A stretch of 64,000 bases of DNA, taken from Maribacter sp. Its GTDB lineage: Bacteria > Bacteroidota > Bacteroidia > Flavobacteriales > Flavobacteriaceae. How positions within the stretch are numbered: the first letter of the stretch is position 1; each line of letters begins with the position of its first letter. The stretch is taken from assembly GCF_016744255.1 (NCBI RefSeq), contig NZ_JADGES010000001.1:1-64000 (forward strand), read 5' to 3'. This document shows, piece by piece, positions 53,115 through 64,000 of the stretch. The notes under the pieces were generated by a model. The model was not told the DNA's origin and ran no database searches. It saw only the letters and a program-made list of their open reading frames with translations. The position numbers and the translations under genes are program-made.

Positions 53115-53759
53115 TCATCTTTTTTCTACAACGTAAGTCTTAGTCAATTTGTCGTATAAATTTTGATTTTTATCATCCCAAAAAATCCAGATAATAGGAA
53201 TAATAAAAAAACTAAACACACCTTTTAACATCTCTCGAATAGCTCCTTCTGATGCTTTTTCAAAATCATTTCCAGATTCAGAAGATATAACTTTCAAACC
53301 AAACATTCGATGTCCTAAATTACCTGTAAAAATTGGATAAAATGTAGCTCCTACAATTAACCCAAAGATAGCAGCAAATCCAAATCCTATAGGATTATCT
53401 CCATTCATAAATCCTTTTAAAGAAGAAGTATTATAAATGGTGTAGGGTAAAAAAATAAGCAGCCCGTACATACAAGTCTCTAACAGATTAGCCAAAAAAC
53501 GAGTTCCCTTTGAAGCCAATTTATATCCAAAAACTTGATTAATATTATTTTCAGATTGAATTTTTCTTTGGAGCAAGTCCTCCAAGTCAATATCTAACAC
53601 TTCACAAATTAGAACTAATGTTTTTCCTCGCGGTTCGTTTTCACTGTTTTCTATTCGCTGTATTGTTCGTAAATTTACTTTTGCGAGTTCCGCTAGTTCT
53701 TCCTGAGTAAGACCTTTTACTTTTCTACCTGCGCTAATTTTCTCTCCTAATATACTCAT
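53115..53759 (-). CDS. XRE-type HTH fused to RDD-family membrane domain
   Basis: GEKISAGRKVKGLTQEELAELAKVNLRTIQRIENSENEPR then RFLANLLETCMYGLLIFLP..GNLGHRMFGLKVI..NLYDKLTKTYVV. Confidence 0.85.
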   Translation of the reverse strand: MSILGEKISAGRKVKGLTQEELAELAKVNLRTIQRIENSENEPRGKTLVLICEVLDIDLEDLLQRKIQSENNINQVFGYKLASKGTRFLANLLETCMYGLLIFLPYTIYNTSSLKGFMNGDNPIGFGFAAIFGLIVGATFYPIFTGNLGHRMFGLKVISSESGNDFEKASEGAIREMLKGVFSFFIIPIIWIFWDDKNQNLYDKLTKTYVVEKR

Positions 53760-53833
53760 TAATGTTTTTATTTAGTTTTCATCAAAGTTATTTATGAAAC
53801 CATATTTTGATAGCGGTATAAATACGGCATTTC

Positions 53834-53864
53834 TACGACATTTTCATTTATTCTAAATGTCGTA
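53834..53864. repeat. inverted repeat TACGACATTT-tcatttattct-AAATGTCGTA upstream of HTH-RDD gene
   Basis: 10-bp perfect arms. Confidence 0.6.
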
Positions 53865-54045
53865 AAACAAAACATCCCTTTAATTTCTATATTTATTTGG
53901 GTTTAACGAAAACATATACTAAAACCCCTAGAACTACAGAAATTATTTTTCAGAATACCTATAGGACACTTTATAAGCTAACGAAGAAAGTAGCACATAC
54001 CAAAAACGGCGTGTAGTATTGGTTATCATATATCCTTATTTCTAA

Positions 54046-56040
<1,995 letters not shown>

Positions 56041-56084
56041 TTATATTTCTTCTTTAAATACTTACTACAAATTAACTTACTCTA

Positions 56085-56939
56085 CTACTTTTTTACTGCT
56101 TTCAACATTCGGTCATTACCAAACATATCTTTCCGGAGTTCAATTTCTGAAAAATTTTCATTTTCTAAAAGCTGCTTTGTTTCTTTTCCTAAATATTGAT
56201 TAATTTCAAAATACAAAGCACCGTCTTTTTTTAAATTTTCTTTAGCAAAAACGCTTATCTTTTCATAAAACATAAGGGCTTTATTATCTGGGACGTACAA
56301 TGCCAAATCTGGTTCGTATTTTTTTACGTTATCTGCCATCTTATCCTTTTCTAACTCCCTAACATAAGGAGGATTAGATACAATTATATCAAAATATAAA
56401 TCAAGCGTTTTTAGTTCTAAAATATTAGCATGCACAAAAGTAATATCTACCTCGTTTAAAACAGCATTCTCCTGAGCTACCTGCAACGCCTCTTTAGAAA
56501 CATCCAATGCAAATACTTTTGCTTTTGGCAAGTGCTTAGCTAATGTAATTGGAATACACCCACTACCCGTTCCAATATCCAAAATATGTAATTGCTGGTT
56601 GTTTCTTTTTTTTACATCGTCTAAAATCCAATATACCAATTCCTCTGTCTCTGGTCTCGGAATTAAAACATTAGCATTAACCTTAAAATCTAAATCCATA
56701 AAATATGCAGACCCCAATATGTGTTGCAAAGGTTCTTGCAATTTTAATCTAGACAATGCTTTAAACAATGGCTCCTCTTCGTCTTTAGTTAAAGTTAAAT
56801 TAGGCTCTGTAGCCAAAACAAATCTCTGCAAGTGCAAATAATGCTCTATGGCTCTGTAAAAAAAACTCTGTACCTCTGTTAAAGGATAAATCTCCTTTAG
56901 TTCTTCTTCAAAAATATTTTTAATATCTCGTAATAACAT
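56085..56939 (-). CDS. prmC: peptide chain release factor N5-glutamine methyltransferase
   Basis: ILDIGTGSGCIPITLAK; IVSNPPYV. Confidence 0.95.
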   Translation of the reverse strand: MLLRDIKNIFEEELKEIYPLTEVQSFFYRAIEHYLHLQRFVLATEPNLTLTKDEEEPLFKALSRLKLQEPLQHILGSAYFMDLDFKVNANVLIPRPETEELVYWILDDVKKRNNQQLHILDIGTGSGCIPITLAKHLPKAKVFALDVSKEALQVAQENAVLNEVDITFVHANILELKTLDLYFDIIVSNPPYVRELEKDKMADNVKKYEPDLALYVPDNKALMFYEKISVFAKENLKKDGALYFEINQYLGKETKQLLENENFSEIELRKDMFGNDRMLKAVKK

Positions 56940-56942
56940 ATA

Positions 56943-57428
56943 CTATAAATCTTTTATCATCCAAACAGGACAGGAATAATGGCCCGTATCTCCCATTTTA
57001 TCCTCTAAATATGTAAATCCCGTTTTTAGATATAGTTTCTGTGCCGCTTTCATATATGGCATGGTTTCTAAATAACATTTATCAAAACCGTATTCTTTTC
57101 CTTTTTCAAGACAAGTTCTTATCATCATAGCTCCTAATCCTTTGCCCCTTGCCTCTTCTAAAAAATACATTTTTTGAAGCTCACAGACATTACCTTCGTA
57201 ATTTTCTAACTGCGCCACTCCTGCGCAACCAATAATAGCCCCATCTTGCTCCACAACAAAATATGTAGCCTTAGGCACTTTATAATTTTCGAACATAGAA
57301 TCTAAAGCCTTATCTGCATAAGCTGTACCAACTTTAGGAACCCCAAGATCTATTAATACTTTACGGATAACAGTTGCCACTTCGGCATTATCTTTTTCTT
57401 CTATTTCTCTAATAAATGTAGTATTCAT
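56943..57428 (-). CDS. GNAT family N-acetyltransferase
   Basis: ELQKMYFLEEARGKGLGAMMIRTCLEKGKEYGFDKCYLETM. Confidence 0.92.
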   Translation of the reverse strand: MNTTFIREIEEKDNAEVATVIRKVLIDLGVPKVGTAYADKALDSMFENYKVPKATYFVVEQDGAIIGCAGVAQLENYEGNVCELQKMYFLEEARGKGLGAMMIRTCLEKGKEYGFDKCYLETMPYMKAAQKLYLKTGFTYLEDKMGDTGHYSCPVWMIKDL

Positions 57429-57516
57429 ACACCTTCGTTTTAGCCTAACTACATACTCTTTCTATTTCTGAACTTATTTTTTGAAATACAAGAAGTATAT
57501 ATCCTATTTTTGTGAA

Positions 57517-58569
57517 GTGAAGATACATGAAAAATACATGTTACGTTGTATTGAATTAGGCAAAAATGGCCTTGGAAATACTGCTCCTAACCCAATGGTA
57601 GGTAGCGTTATTGTACTTCATAACAAAATAATAGGAGAAGGACATACTAGCCCGTATGGCGGCCCTCATGCCGAGGTGAACGCAATAAACTCGGTTACAG
57701 ACACTTCCCTTTTAAAAGACGCCACTATATATGTTACTCTAGAACCCTGTTCTCATTATGGAAAAACACCTCCATGTGCTGATTTAATACTAAAATACCA
57801 AATTAAAACGGTAGTTATTGGCACCCTAGACCCTAATGAAAAAGTAGCAGGCAAAGGCATTAAAAAATTAAAAGATGCAGGTTGCAATGTTATTACTCCT
57901 GTTCTAGAAAAAGAATGCAAAGAACACCATAAACGTTTCCTAACTTTTTTTACAAAAAAACGTCCGTACATTATTTTAAAATGGGCAGAAACAAAGGATG
58001 GATTTATAGCTCCTGATATCTCTGCTCGAAAAGAAAACCCAGAGCCATATTGGATTACAAGTCCTTATTCTAGGCAGTTAGTTCACAAATGGCGCGCTGA
58101 AGAACAAGCCATACTTGTAGGTACAAATACCGCTAAACAAGATAATCCAAAACTAGACGCTAGAACTTGGAAAGGAAACAATCCTATCCGGGTTGTTTTA
58201 GATAAAAATTTAAAACTAAAACCAAACACTCACTTACTAGATAACTCCATAAAAACGATTGTTTTTACAGAAAACAAGGATGCAAAAAAAATAGTTAAGG
58301 GGATTAATTATGAAGTTATTCCTTTTAATAAATCATTAGCAAAGCATGTATGTAACTCTCTGTACAAAAGAAACATCAACAGTATAATTATTGAGGGCGG
58401 CACTAAAACAATACAAACTTTTTTAGATGCTAACCTATGGGATGAAGCTCGTGTTTTTATAGGGAACTCTTATTTTAAACAAGGTACTAAAGCTCCTGTT
58501 ATTAAGAATAAAATAATACAAACCATGCAAATAGCAACAGACCTATTAAACCTAATAAAAAATGATTAA
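57517..58569 (+). CDS. ribD: bifunctional diaminohydroxyphosphoribosylaminopyrimidine deaminase / reductase, probable GTG start
   Basis: (M)KIHEKYMLRCIELGKNGLGNTAPNPMVGSVIV; PHAEVNAI; EPCSHYGKTPPC; GTG at 57517 in frame with ORF-track ORF. Confidence 0.92.
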   Translation: MKIHEKYMLRCIELGKNGLGNTAPNPMVGSVIVLHNKIIGEGHTSPYGGPHAEVNAINSVTDTSLLKDATIYVTLEPCSHYGKTPPCADLILKYQIKTVVIGTLDPNEKVAGKGIKKLKDAGCNVITPVLEKECKEHHKRFLTFFTKKRPYIILKWAETKDGFIAPDISARKENPEPYWITSPYSRQLVHKWRAEEQAILVGTNTAKQDNPKLDARTWKGNNPIRVVLDKNLKLKPNTHLLDNSIKTIVFTENKDAKKIVKGINYEVIPFNKSLAKHVCNSLYKRNINSIIIEGGTKTIQTFLDANLWDEARVFIGNSYFKQGTKAPVIKNKIIQTMQIATDLLNLIKND

Positions 58570-59173
58570 AAATATTATTTTTGATTTTGGTGACATATTC
58601 ATCAACCTAGACAAAGAAGCTGTTTTTAAAGAATTAGCAAAATATGGCTTTACCTCTTTAACTTCCGAATTAGATTCTTTGGCTAAAAGTTACGAGCAAG
58701 GTTTAGTATCCTCCAAAATCTTTATTTCTAATCTAATCACTATTTTTCCAAACACGGATGAAACCAAAATAAAAAATGCATGGAATTCTATTTTGTTAGA
58801 TTTTCCTTTGAATCGTTTAGAGTTTTTAGAAAACCTTGCAAAGGAAAACAAATACCGTCTTTTTCTATTAAGTAACACTAATGAAATGCATATTTCTTCC
58901 GTAATAGAAACTATGGGAAAAGATAACTTCCAACGTTTTAAAAATTGTTTTGAAGAATTCTACCTCTCCCATGAAATACAATTGCGTAAACCAAATGCGG
59001 ATATTTACGAATATGTATTAAAACAAAATAATCTTACCGCTACAGAAACAATTTTCATTGATGATACCAAAGAAAATACCGATGCAGCTGAAGAATTAGG
59101 TATTCATTGCTGGAATTTACAAGTGGGCCTTGAAGACATCATTGATTTAAAAAATAAACTACCACAATGTTAA
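58562..59173 (+). CDS. HAD-family hydrolase
   Basis: IKNIIFDFGDIFINLDKEAV; FLLSNTNEMH; FIDDTKENTDAAEELG. Confidence 0.9.
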   Translation: MIKNIIFDFGDIFINLDKEAVFKELAKYGFTSLTSELDSLAKSYEQGLVSSKIFISNLITIFPNTDETKIKNAWNSILLDFPLNRLEFLENLAKENKYRLFLLSNTNEMHISSVIETMGKDNFQRFKNCFEEFYLSHEIQLRKPNADIYEYVLKQNNLTATETIFIDDTKENTDAAEELGIHCWNLQVGLEDIIDLKNKLPQC

Positions 59174-60030
59174 ACCTTACTTTAAGCATCTTATTTTCTA
59201 GTTTAATATTTGTTATTTTTAAACTATTTAGCATCTATAAAATACAGACCTTATACGCGATTATTACAAATTACGTGGTAGCGTGCACTGTTGGCCTTTT
59301 TCTCTACCAAGGACCTGTCTCTATTTCTTCTGTGCCAGAAAAACCATGGTTCTTTGGCACATTAGCACTTGGGCTCTTATTTATTGTAGTTTTTAATTTA
59401 ATGGCAGCTACCGCCCAAAAAGTTGGGATATCTGTTGCATCAGTAGCTACTAAAATGTCTTTTGTTATCCCTGTCATTATAGGTGTCATTGCCTACAATG
59501 AACATCTGAGTTTTTTAAAAGTATTAGGAATACTTTTAGCCATGGGAGCGGTCTACTTTGCCTCTATGAAAGAAAGCAAAACCTCTTTCAATATAAATGT
59601 TTTACTATTACCTGTTCTAGTTTTTCTTGGCTCAGGAACCATAGATGCAACCATAAAGTATTTTCAAGAAAAGCACGTTGCCCCAGCTGAATTCTCGCTT
59701 TTTTCTTCTGTTATTTTTGGTTCTGCTGCAGTTGTAGGTCTTCTTTTTATTCTATTACAATCGAAAAAAAATCCTTTAAAAATCAATATAAAAAATATTG
59801 TGGGCGGAATTGTTTTAGGAGTCCCTAATTTTTTCTCCATTTTCTTCCTACTAAAAGCCCTTAACAATCCCAACTTTAACAGCGCTTCGATTTTTACTAT
59901 AAACAATGTTGCTATAGTTATGTTTTCTACTTTATTAGGTATTCTTCTTTTTAAAGAAAAAATTAGCCTTAAAAACTGGATCGGAATCGCACTAGCTATT
60001 ATCAGCATATCTCTTGTAGCACTAACATAA
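59167..60030 (+). CDS. EamA/DMT-family transporter
   Basis: About ten TM helices in two repeats. Confidence 0.85.
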   Translation: MLNLTLSILFSSLIFVIFKLFSIYKIQTLYAIITNYVVACTVGLFLYQGPVSISSVPEKPWFFGTLALGLLFIVVFNLMAATAQKVGISVASVATKMSFVIPVIIGVIAYNEHLSFLKVLGILLAMGAVYFASMKESKTSFNINVLLLPVLVFLGSGTIDATIKYFQEKHVAPAEFSLFSSVIFGSAAVVGLLFILLQSKKNPLKINIKNIVGGIVLGVPNFFSIFFLLKALNNPNFNSASIFTINNVAIVMFSTLLGILLFKEKISLKNWIGIALAIISISLVALT

Positions 60031-60647
60031 TGCAAACTCCTAAAGACACATATAAAACGATATTAACTCCTTCTAAGGAAATTCTTTTAAAAGAAAAGAA
60101 GAGTAAATTTTTTGGTTATGCATATCCTATTACTACAGAACAGGAAGTTAAACCAATTATAGAGACTTTACGCAAAAAACACCATACCGCCAATCATGTT
60201 TGCTATGCATGGCAATTGGGAGTTAAACAACCTACTTACAGAGCAAATGATGATGGTGAACCAAACAATTCCGCAGGAATGCCAATATATGGACAAATAA
60301 AATCTTTTGATATTACAAACGTCCTTGTTGCCGTAGTTAGGGTATTTGGAGGAACAAAACTTGGTGTTGGCGGCCTAATAAGCGCCTACCGAAATACAGC
60401 AGAAATAGCATTACAAGAAGCTACTATTGTGGAACAAATAATTATGGATGCTTATGAAGTTGCTTTTAGTTATAAAGAAATGGACAAAGTAATGCGCATA
60501 ATAAAACAACACCAACTAAAAATTAATTCGCAACAAATGGAGATGACTTGCTCTATACAATTCTCTGTTAGACAAAAAGACTCTAAAAAAATCGAAACAA
60601 TTATTAAAGCCCATCACGAAATAACACTCAAAAAAATCGACTTGTAA
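60030..60647 (+). CDS. yigZ: YigZ/IMPACT family protein
   Basis: KKSKFFGYAYPI; HHTANHVCYAWQLG; NDDGEPNNSAGMPI; VRVFGGTKLGVGGLI. Confidence 0.95.
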   Translation: MQTPKDTYKTILTPSKEILLKEKKSKFFGYAYPITTEQEVKPIIETLRKKHHTANHVCYAWQLGVKQPTYRANDDGEPNNSAGMPIYGQIKSFDITNVLVAVVRVFGGTKLGVGGLISAYRNTAEIALQEATIVEQIIMDAYEVAFSYKEMDKVMRIIKQHQLKINSQQMEMTCSIQFSVRQKDSKKIETIIKAHHEITLKKIDL

Positions 60648-60654
60648 AGTTATA

Positions 60655-61056
60655 TTACTCTAAATCTAATTTTTCGAGAATATAATCTGGACATTTAATT
60701 GGTCTTCTTTTTTCTTTATCCATAAAAACTAATTCTACATTAGCCTCTGCTAAAATTTCCCTTTTTTCATTATAAATAATAAAGTCGAATTCAATCCTAA
60801 CAGAGGGCTTTTTCTTTAAAATAGTACGCACAATTATTAAATCATCATAAAACGCAGATTTTTTAAATTTTGTATTTAAAGAAATAACTGGTAGAATTAT
60901 ACCATTTTCCTCCATACTCTTGTAAGAAATACCCTCACCCCTTAACCACTCTACTCTACCCATCTCTAAGTACTGTGCGTAGTTTCCGTGATAAATAACT
61001 CCCATTTGGTCCGTTTCGCTATATCTAGCTCGAAAAGAAATTTCGTTAAAATTCAT
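60655..61056 (-). CDS. acyl-CoA thioesterase (YbgC-like 4HBT)
   Basis: RARYSETDQMGVIYHGNYAQYLEMGRVEWLR. Confidence 0.92.
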   Translation of the reverse strand: MNFNEISFRARYSETDQMGVIYHGNYAQYLEMGRVEWLRGEGISYKSMEENGIILPVISLNTKFKKSAFYDDLIIVRTILKKKPSVRIEFDFIIYNEKREILAEANVELVFMDKEKRRPIKCPDYILEKLDLE

Positions 61057-61088
61057 ATTATTTCAGGTAAATATTCTATATTTAAAAA

Positions 61089-61111
61089 GTTCGTAATTTG
61101 GGCATACGAAC
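61089..61111. repeat. inverted repeat GTTCGTA-N9-TACGAAC in dnaA upstream region
   Basis: 7-bp perfect arms. Confidence 0.5.
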
Positions 61112-61264
61112 ATGAGAAAAAAATATCTAAAATTCAAAGGAATTTCATTTTTTTATTACATAATTTGTTCACATATTTGCTGAACTATAAACGCACTATT
61201 TACGACTTAATAAACACAAGTTGCAAAAACGAAATCACTAACCAAAAAAGAGGGAAATAATACA

Positions 61265-62689
61265 ATGAGTGTTACTGCTAATTCTGTTTGGGACAATTGT
61301 CTGGCTTTTATCAAAGATAATATCCAACCGCAGGCATTTAAAACTTGGTTCGAGCCTATTAAGCCTATAAAGCTTTCTGAAAAAGCTCTTAGCATTCAAG
61401 TTCCTAGTAAATTTTTCTACGAATGGCTAGAAGAACATTATGTAAAACTACTTAAAGTAGCCCTAACAAAAGAACTAGGGGAAACAGCTAAGCTAGTTTA
61501 CATTATTCGTATGGAAAACACATACGGAAACAAAGAGCCCTTTACCGAAAAAATTCCTAGTACAAATCGAGGAAATCTAGCATCACAAGAGCTAAATGTC
61601 CCTATTAAATCTAAAAACCCAGAATTAAGAAATCCTTTTGTAATTCCAGGAATTAGAAATATAAAAATAGAATCTCAACTAAACCCTAATTATAATTTTG
61701 AAAATTTCCTAGAAGGGGACTCTAATAGATTGGCTCGTTCTGCAGGAATGGCGGTTGCCAACAAACCAGGAGGAACTTCATTTAACCCATTACTGATTTT
61801 TGGTGGTGTTGGATTAGGAAAAACCCATTTAGCCCACGCTATAGGTGTTGAGATAAAAGACAAATACCCAGAAAGAACCGTACTATATATTTCTGCAGAG
61901 AAATTTACACAGCAATACATAGAGTCTGTTAAAAAGAATACTAGAAATGATTTTATTCATTTTTATCAATTAATAGATGTTTTAATAATTGATGACGTAC
62001 AATTTCTTTCTGGAAAATCTGGTACTCAAGATGTATTTTTCCACATTTTTAACCACTTACACCAGAATGGAAAACAAGTAATCCTAACATCTGATAAAGC
62101 TCCTGTTGATATGCAAGACATAGAACAGCGTTTATTATCTCGTTTTAAATGGGGATTATCCGCAGAGCTACAAAACCCTGATTACGAAACACGTATTTCT
62201 ATACTGAAGAATAAATTATATAGAGATGGCGTAGAGATGCCTAATGATATTATTGATTATGTTGCAAAACACATAAAATCTAATATCCGAGAATTAGAAG
62301 GAGCTATTATTTCTCTTATAGCACAATCCTCTTTCAATAAAAAAGAGGTAACCATAGACCTTGCTCAGCAAGTAGTGGAGAAATTTGTGAAGAATACCAA
62401 AAGAGAAGTTTCCATAGACTACATTCAAAAAGTAGTTTCTGATTATTTTGAAATGGATGTTGCAACCTTACAATCTAAGACTAGAAAACGTCATATTGTA
62501 CAAGCAAGACAATTAGCTATGTTTTTCGCTAAGAAATTCACAAAAGCCTCTCTTGCTAGTATTGGTTCCCAAATAGGAAAACGAGATCATGCTACGGTAT
62601 TACATGCTTGCAAAACCGTTGATAACCTTGCCGAAACAGATAAACAGTTCCGTAAGTACATTGATGATTTAACAAAGAAATTTTCATAA
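61265..62689 (+). CDS. dnaA: chromosomal replication initiator protein DnaA
   Basis: NPLLIFGGVGLGKTHLAHAIG; VLIIDDVQFL; C-terminal KRDHATVLHACKTV. Confidence 0.98.
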   Translation: MSVTANSVWDNCLAFIKDNIQPQAFKTWFEPIKPIKLSEKALSIQVPSKFFYEWLEEHYVKLLKVALTKELGETAKLVYIIRMENTYGNKEPFTEKIPSTNRGNLASQELNVPIKSKNPELRNPFVIPGIRNIKIESQLNPNYNFENFLEGDSNRLARSAGMAVANKPGGTSFNPLLIFGGVGLGKTHLAHAIGVEIKDKYPERTVLYISAEKFTQQYIESVKKNTRNDFIHFYQLIDVLIIDDVQFLSGKSGTQDVFFHIFNHLHQNGKQVILTSDKAPVDMQDIEQRLLSRFKWGLSAELQNPDYETRISILKNKLYRDGVEMPNDIIDYVAKHIKSNIRELEGAIISLIAQSSFNKKEVTIDLAQQVVEKFVKNTKREVSIDYIQKVVSDYFEMDVATLQSKTRKRHIVQARQLAMFFAKKFTKASLASIGSQIGKRDHATVLHACKTVDNLAETDKQFRKYIDDLTKKFS

Positions 62690-62699
62690 TCTCTTTTAG

Positions 62700-63152
62700 A
62701 TGAAAACCAAAATATTAATGGTATGCCTCGGAAACATCTGCAGGTCTCCATTAGCAGAAGGTATACTAAAAAGCAAAATTAACCCTGCTGAAATTTTTGT
62801 TGATTCCGCCGGAACTGCAGGATACCATGTAGGCAACATGCCAGATATACGCTCTATTGCAGTTGCTCAGAAATACGGAATTGATATTCACCAACAGAAG
62901 TGTAGAAAATTTTCTTCCAAAGATTTTAAAGAATTTGATATTATATATGTTATGGACAAAAGTAATTATGAAAACATAATTACCCAAACATCAAACAAAC
63001 AAGATATCGCCAAAGTAAGATTATTACTTTCTGAAATTGATTTAAAAACAACGGAAGTACCCGACCCATATCATGATAAAGACGAAGGGTTTGAGCATGT
63101 TTTTCAATTAATAGACAAAGCCTGTAACGAGATTGCTAAAAAACTACAATAA
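62700..63152 (+). CDS. low-molecular-weight protein tyrosine phosphatase
   Basis: ILMVCLGNICRSPLAEGIL; VPDPYHDKDEGFEHV. Confidence 0.95.
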   Translation: MKTKILMVCLGNICRSPLAEGILKSKINPAEIFVDSAGTAGYHVGNMPDIRSIAVAQKYGIDIHQQKCRKFSSKDFKEFDIIYVMDKSNYENIITQTSNKQDIAKVRLLLSEIDLKTTEVPDPYHDKDEGFEHVFQLIDKACNEIAKKLQ

Positions 63153-63871
63153 TGGAAACCACAACCACTAAAGGAAAACTTTATTTAATACCAACTACTC
63201 TTGGCAATAACGAACCTTTAGAAGTTTTACCAATTTCTATTAAACAAACAATTGAGAGTGTTAATCATTATATAGTAGAAAACGAAAAGACTGCTCGTCA
63301 CTTTATTAAAAAAATAAACCCTAGAAAATCACAACAAAGTCTAGAAATAAACTTACTTAACAAATTTACTGAAGCCCATGAAATTCCTAGCTTTTTAGAC
63401 CCATGCTTAAATGGTATAAATGTTGGCATTTTATCTGAAGCAGGATGCCCAGGTATTGCAGACCCTGGTGCAGATGTTGTTAAAATTGCACACGAAAAAA
63501 ACATACAAGTAGTTCCTTTAGTTGGACCATCTTCTATATTATTAGCTCTTATGGCTAGTGGATTCAATGGACAAAATTTTGCTTTTAATGGATACCTACC
63601 AATAGACAGTTCCGACAAAAAAAAAATCATTAAAACTTTGGAAAAAAAATCCAGGGAACTAAAACAATCTCAAATATTTATTGAGACACCCTATAGGAAT
63701 GACAAAATGCTTCAAGAACTAACAAAAACTCTAGCTGATAATTCCTATATCTGTGTTGCTTGCGATATTACATTACCTACCGAATTTATAGCAACCAAAA
63801 AAGTTTCTGATTGGAAAAAAACAAAGGTAGACTTACACAAAAGACCTACCATATTTATAATACAAGCATAA
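63152..63871 (+). CDS. SAM-dependent (RsmI-like) methyltransferase
   Basis: GKLYLIPTTLGNN; VGILSEAGCPGIADPGADVV; VVPLVGPSSILLALMASG. Confidence 0.88.
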   Translation: METTTTKGKLYLIPTTLGNNEPLEVLPISIKQTIESVNHYIVENEKTARHFIKKINPRKSQQSLEINLLNKFTEAHEIPSFLDPCLNGINVGILSEAGCPGIADPGADVVKIAHEKNIQVVPLVGPSSILLALMASGFNGQNFAFNGYLPIDSSDKKKIIKTLEKKSRELKQSQIFIETPYRNDKMLQELTKTLADNSYICVACDITLPTEFIATKKVSDWKKTKVDLHKRPTIFIIQA

Positions 63872-63875
63872 AAAA

Positions 63876-63905
63876 AAGCCTTGACGGTTCTATCTATCAA
63901 GGCTT
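63876..63905 (-). terminator. terminator for minus-strand gene entering at right edge
   Basis: AAGCCTTGA..TCAAGGCTT followed on minus strand by TTTTTTT. Confidence 0.65.
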
Positions 63906-63931
63906 ACCATTTTCATATTAAACTTACTCTT

Positions 63932-64000
63932 CTATACTTTTGGATTTCTTATCGGCGTAACATGCGATATATCATATCCTGAAAACTTTTTTAAATACTT
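63932..64000 (-). CDS. 3' end of a minus-strand CDS (22 aa visible), family not assigned
   Basis: ...KYLKKFSGYDISHVTPIRNPKV* preceding a minus-strand terminator. Confidence 0.55.
   Translation of the reverse strand, partial: KYLKKFSGYDISHVTPIRNPKV

Noticed and set aside
59664-60035. 123-aa minus ORF inside DMT transporter gene
   Set aside because: Antisense to hydrophobic coding sequence; Lys/Ile/Thr-rich artefact
61057-61264. Replication origin next to dnaA
   Set aside because: No DnaA-box cluster seen; only proximity to dnaA would support it

Overview
AT-rich chromosomal window that looks like a marine Flavobacteriaceae/Bacteroidota genome. This is inferred from Rpb6-type omega, RprXY, PorP/SprF, DUF4835/PorD, a YtxJ-like protein and recurrent TAnnTTTG -7 boxes. 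Most of it is densely packed housekeeping sequence: leuAB, pheT, ABC-F, SRP RNA, glyA, clpB, smpB-pcm, miaA, rprXY, coaE, fabI, recN, coaBC, rpoZ, bamD, dapA, ligA, prmC, ribD and dnaA. There is no phage, IS element, CRISPR array, rRNA or tRNA that I can support. Items missing from the supplied ORF track are: (i) edge-truncated minus-strand CDSs at 1..1313 and 63932..64000; (ii) a bacterial small SRP RNA at 12960..13053 (-); (iii) a 51-aa secreted-peptide ORF at 17326..17481 with its own strong terminator, between a degenerate-receiver LytTR regulator and a TPR-lipoprotein histidine kinase/response regulator pair; (iv) a decayed gene at about 3750-4400 (-); (v) a one-nucleotide frameshift that truncates the lipoprotein at 7774..8853. 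The peptide/LytTR/TPR-kinase locus (16.2-20.3 kb) is my best candidate for an undescribed system, but its function is a hypothesis. All family names come from motif recognition by eye; no searches were run.
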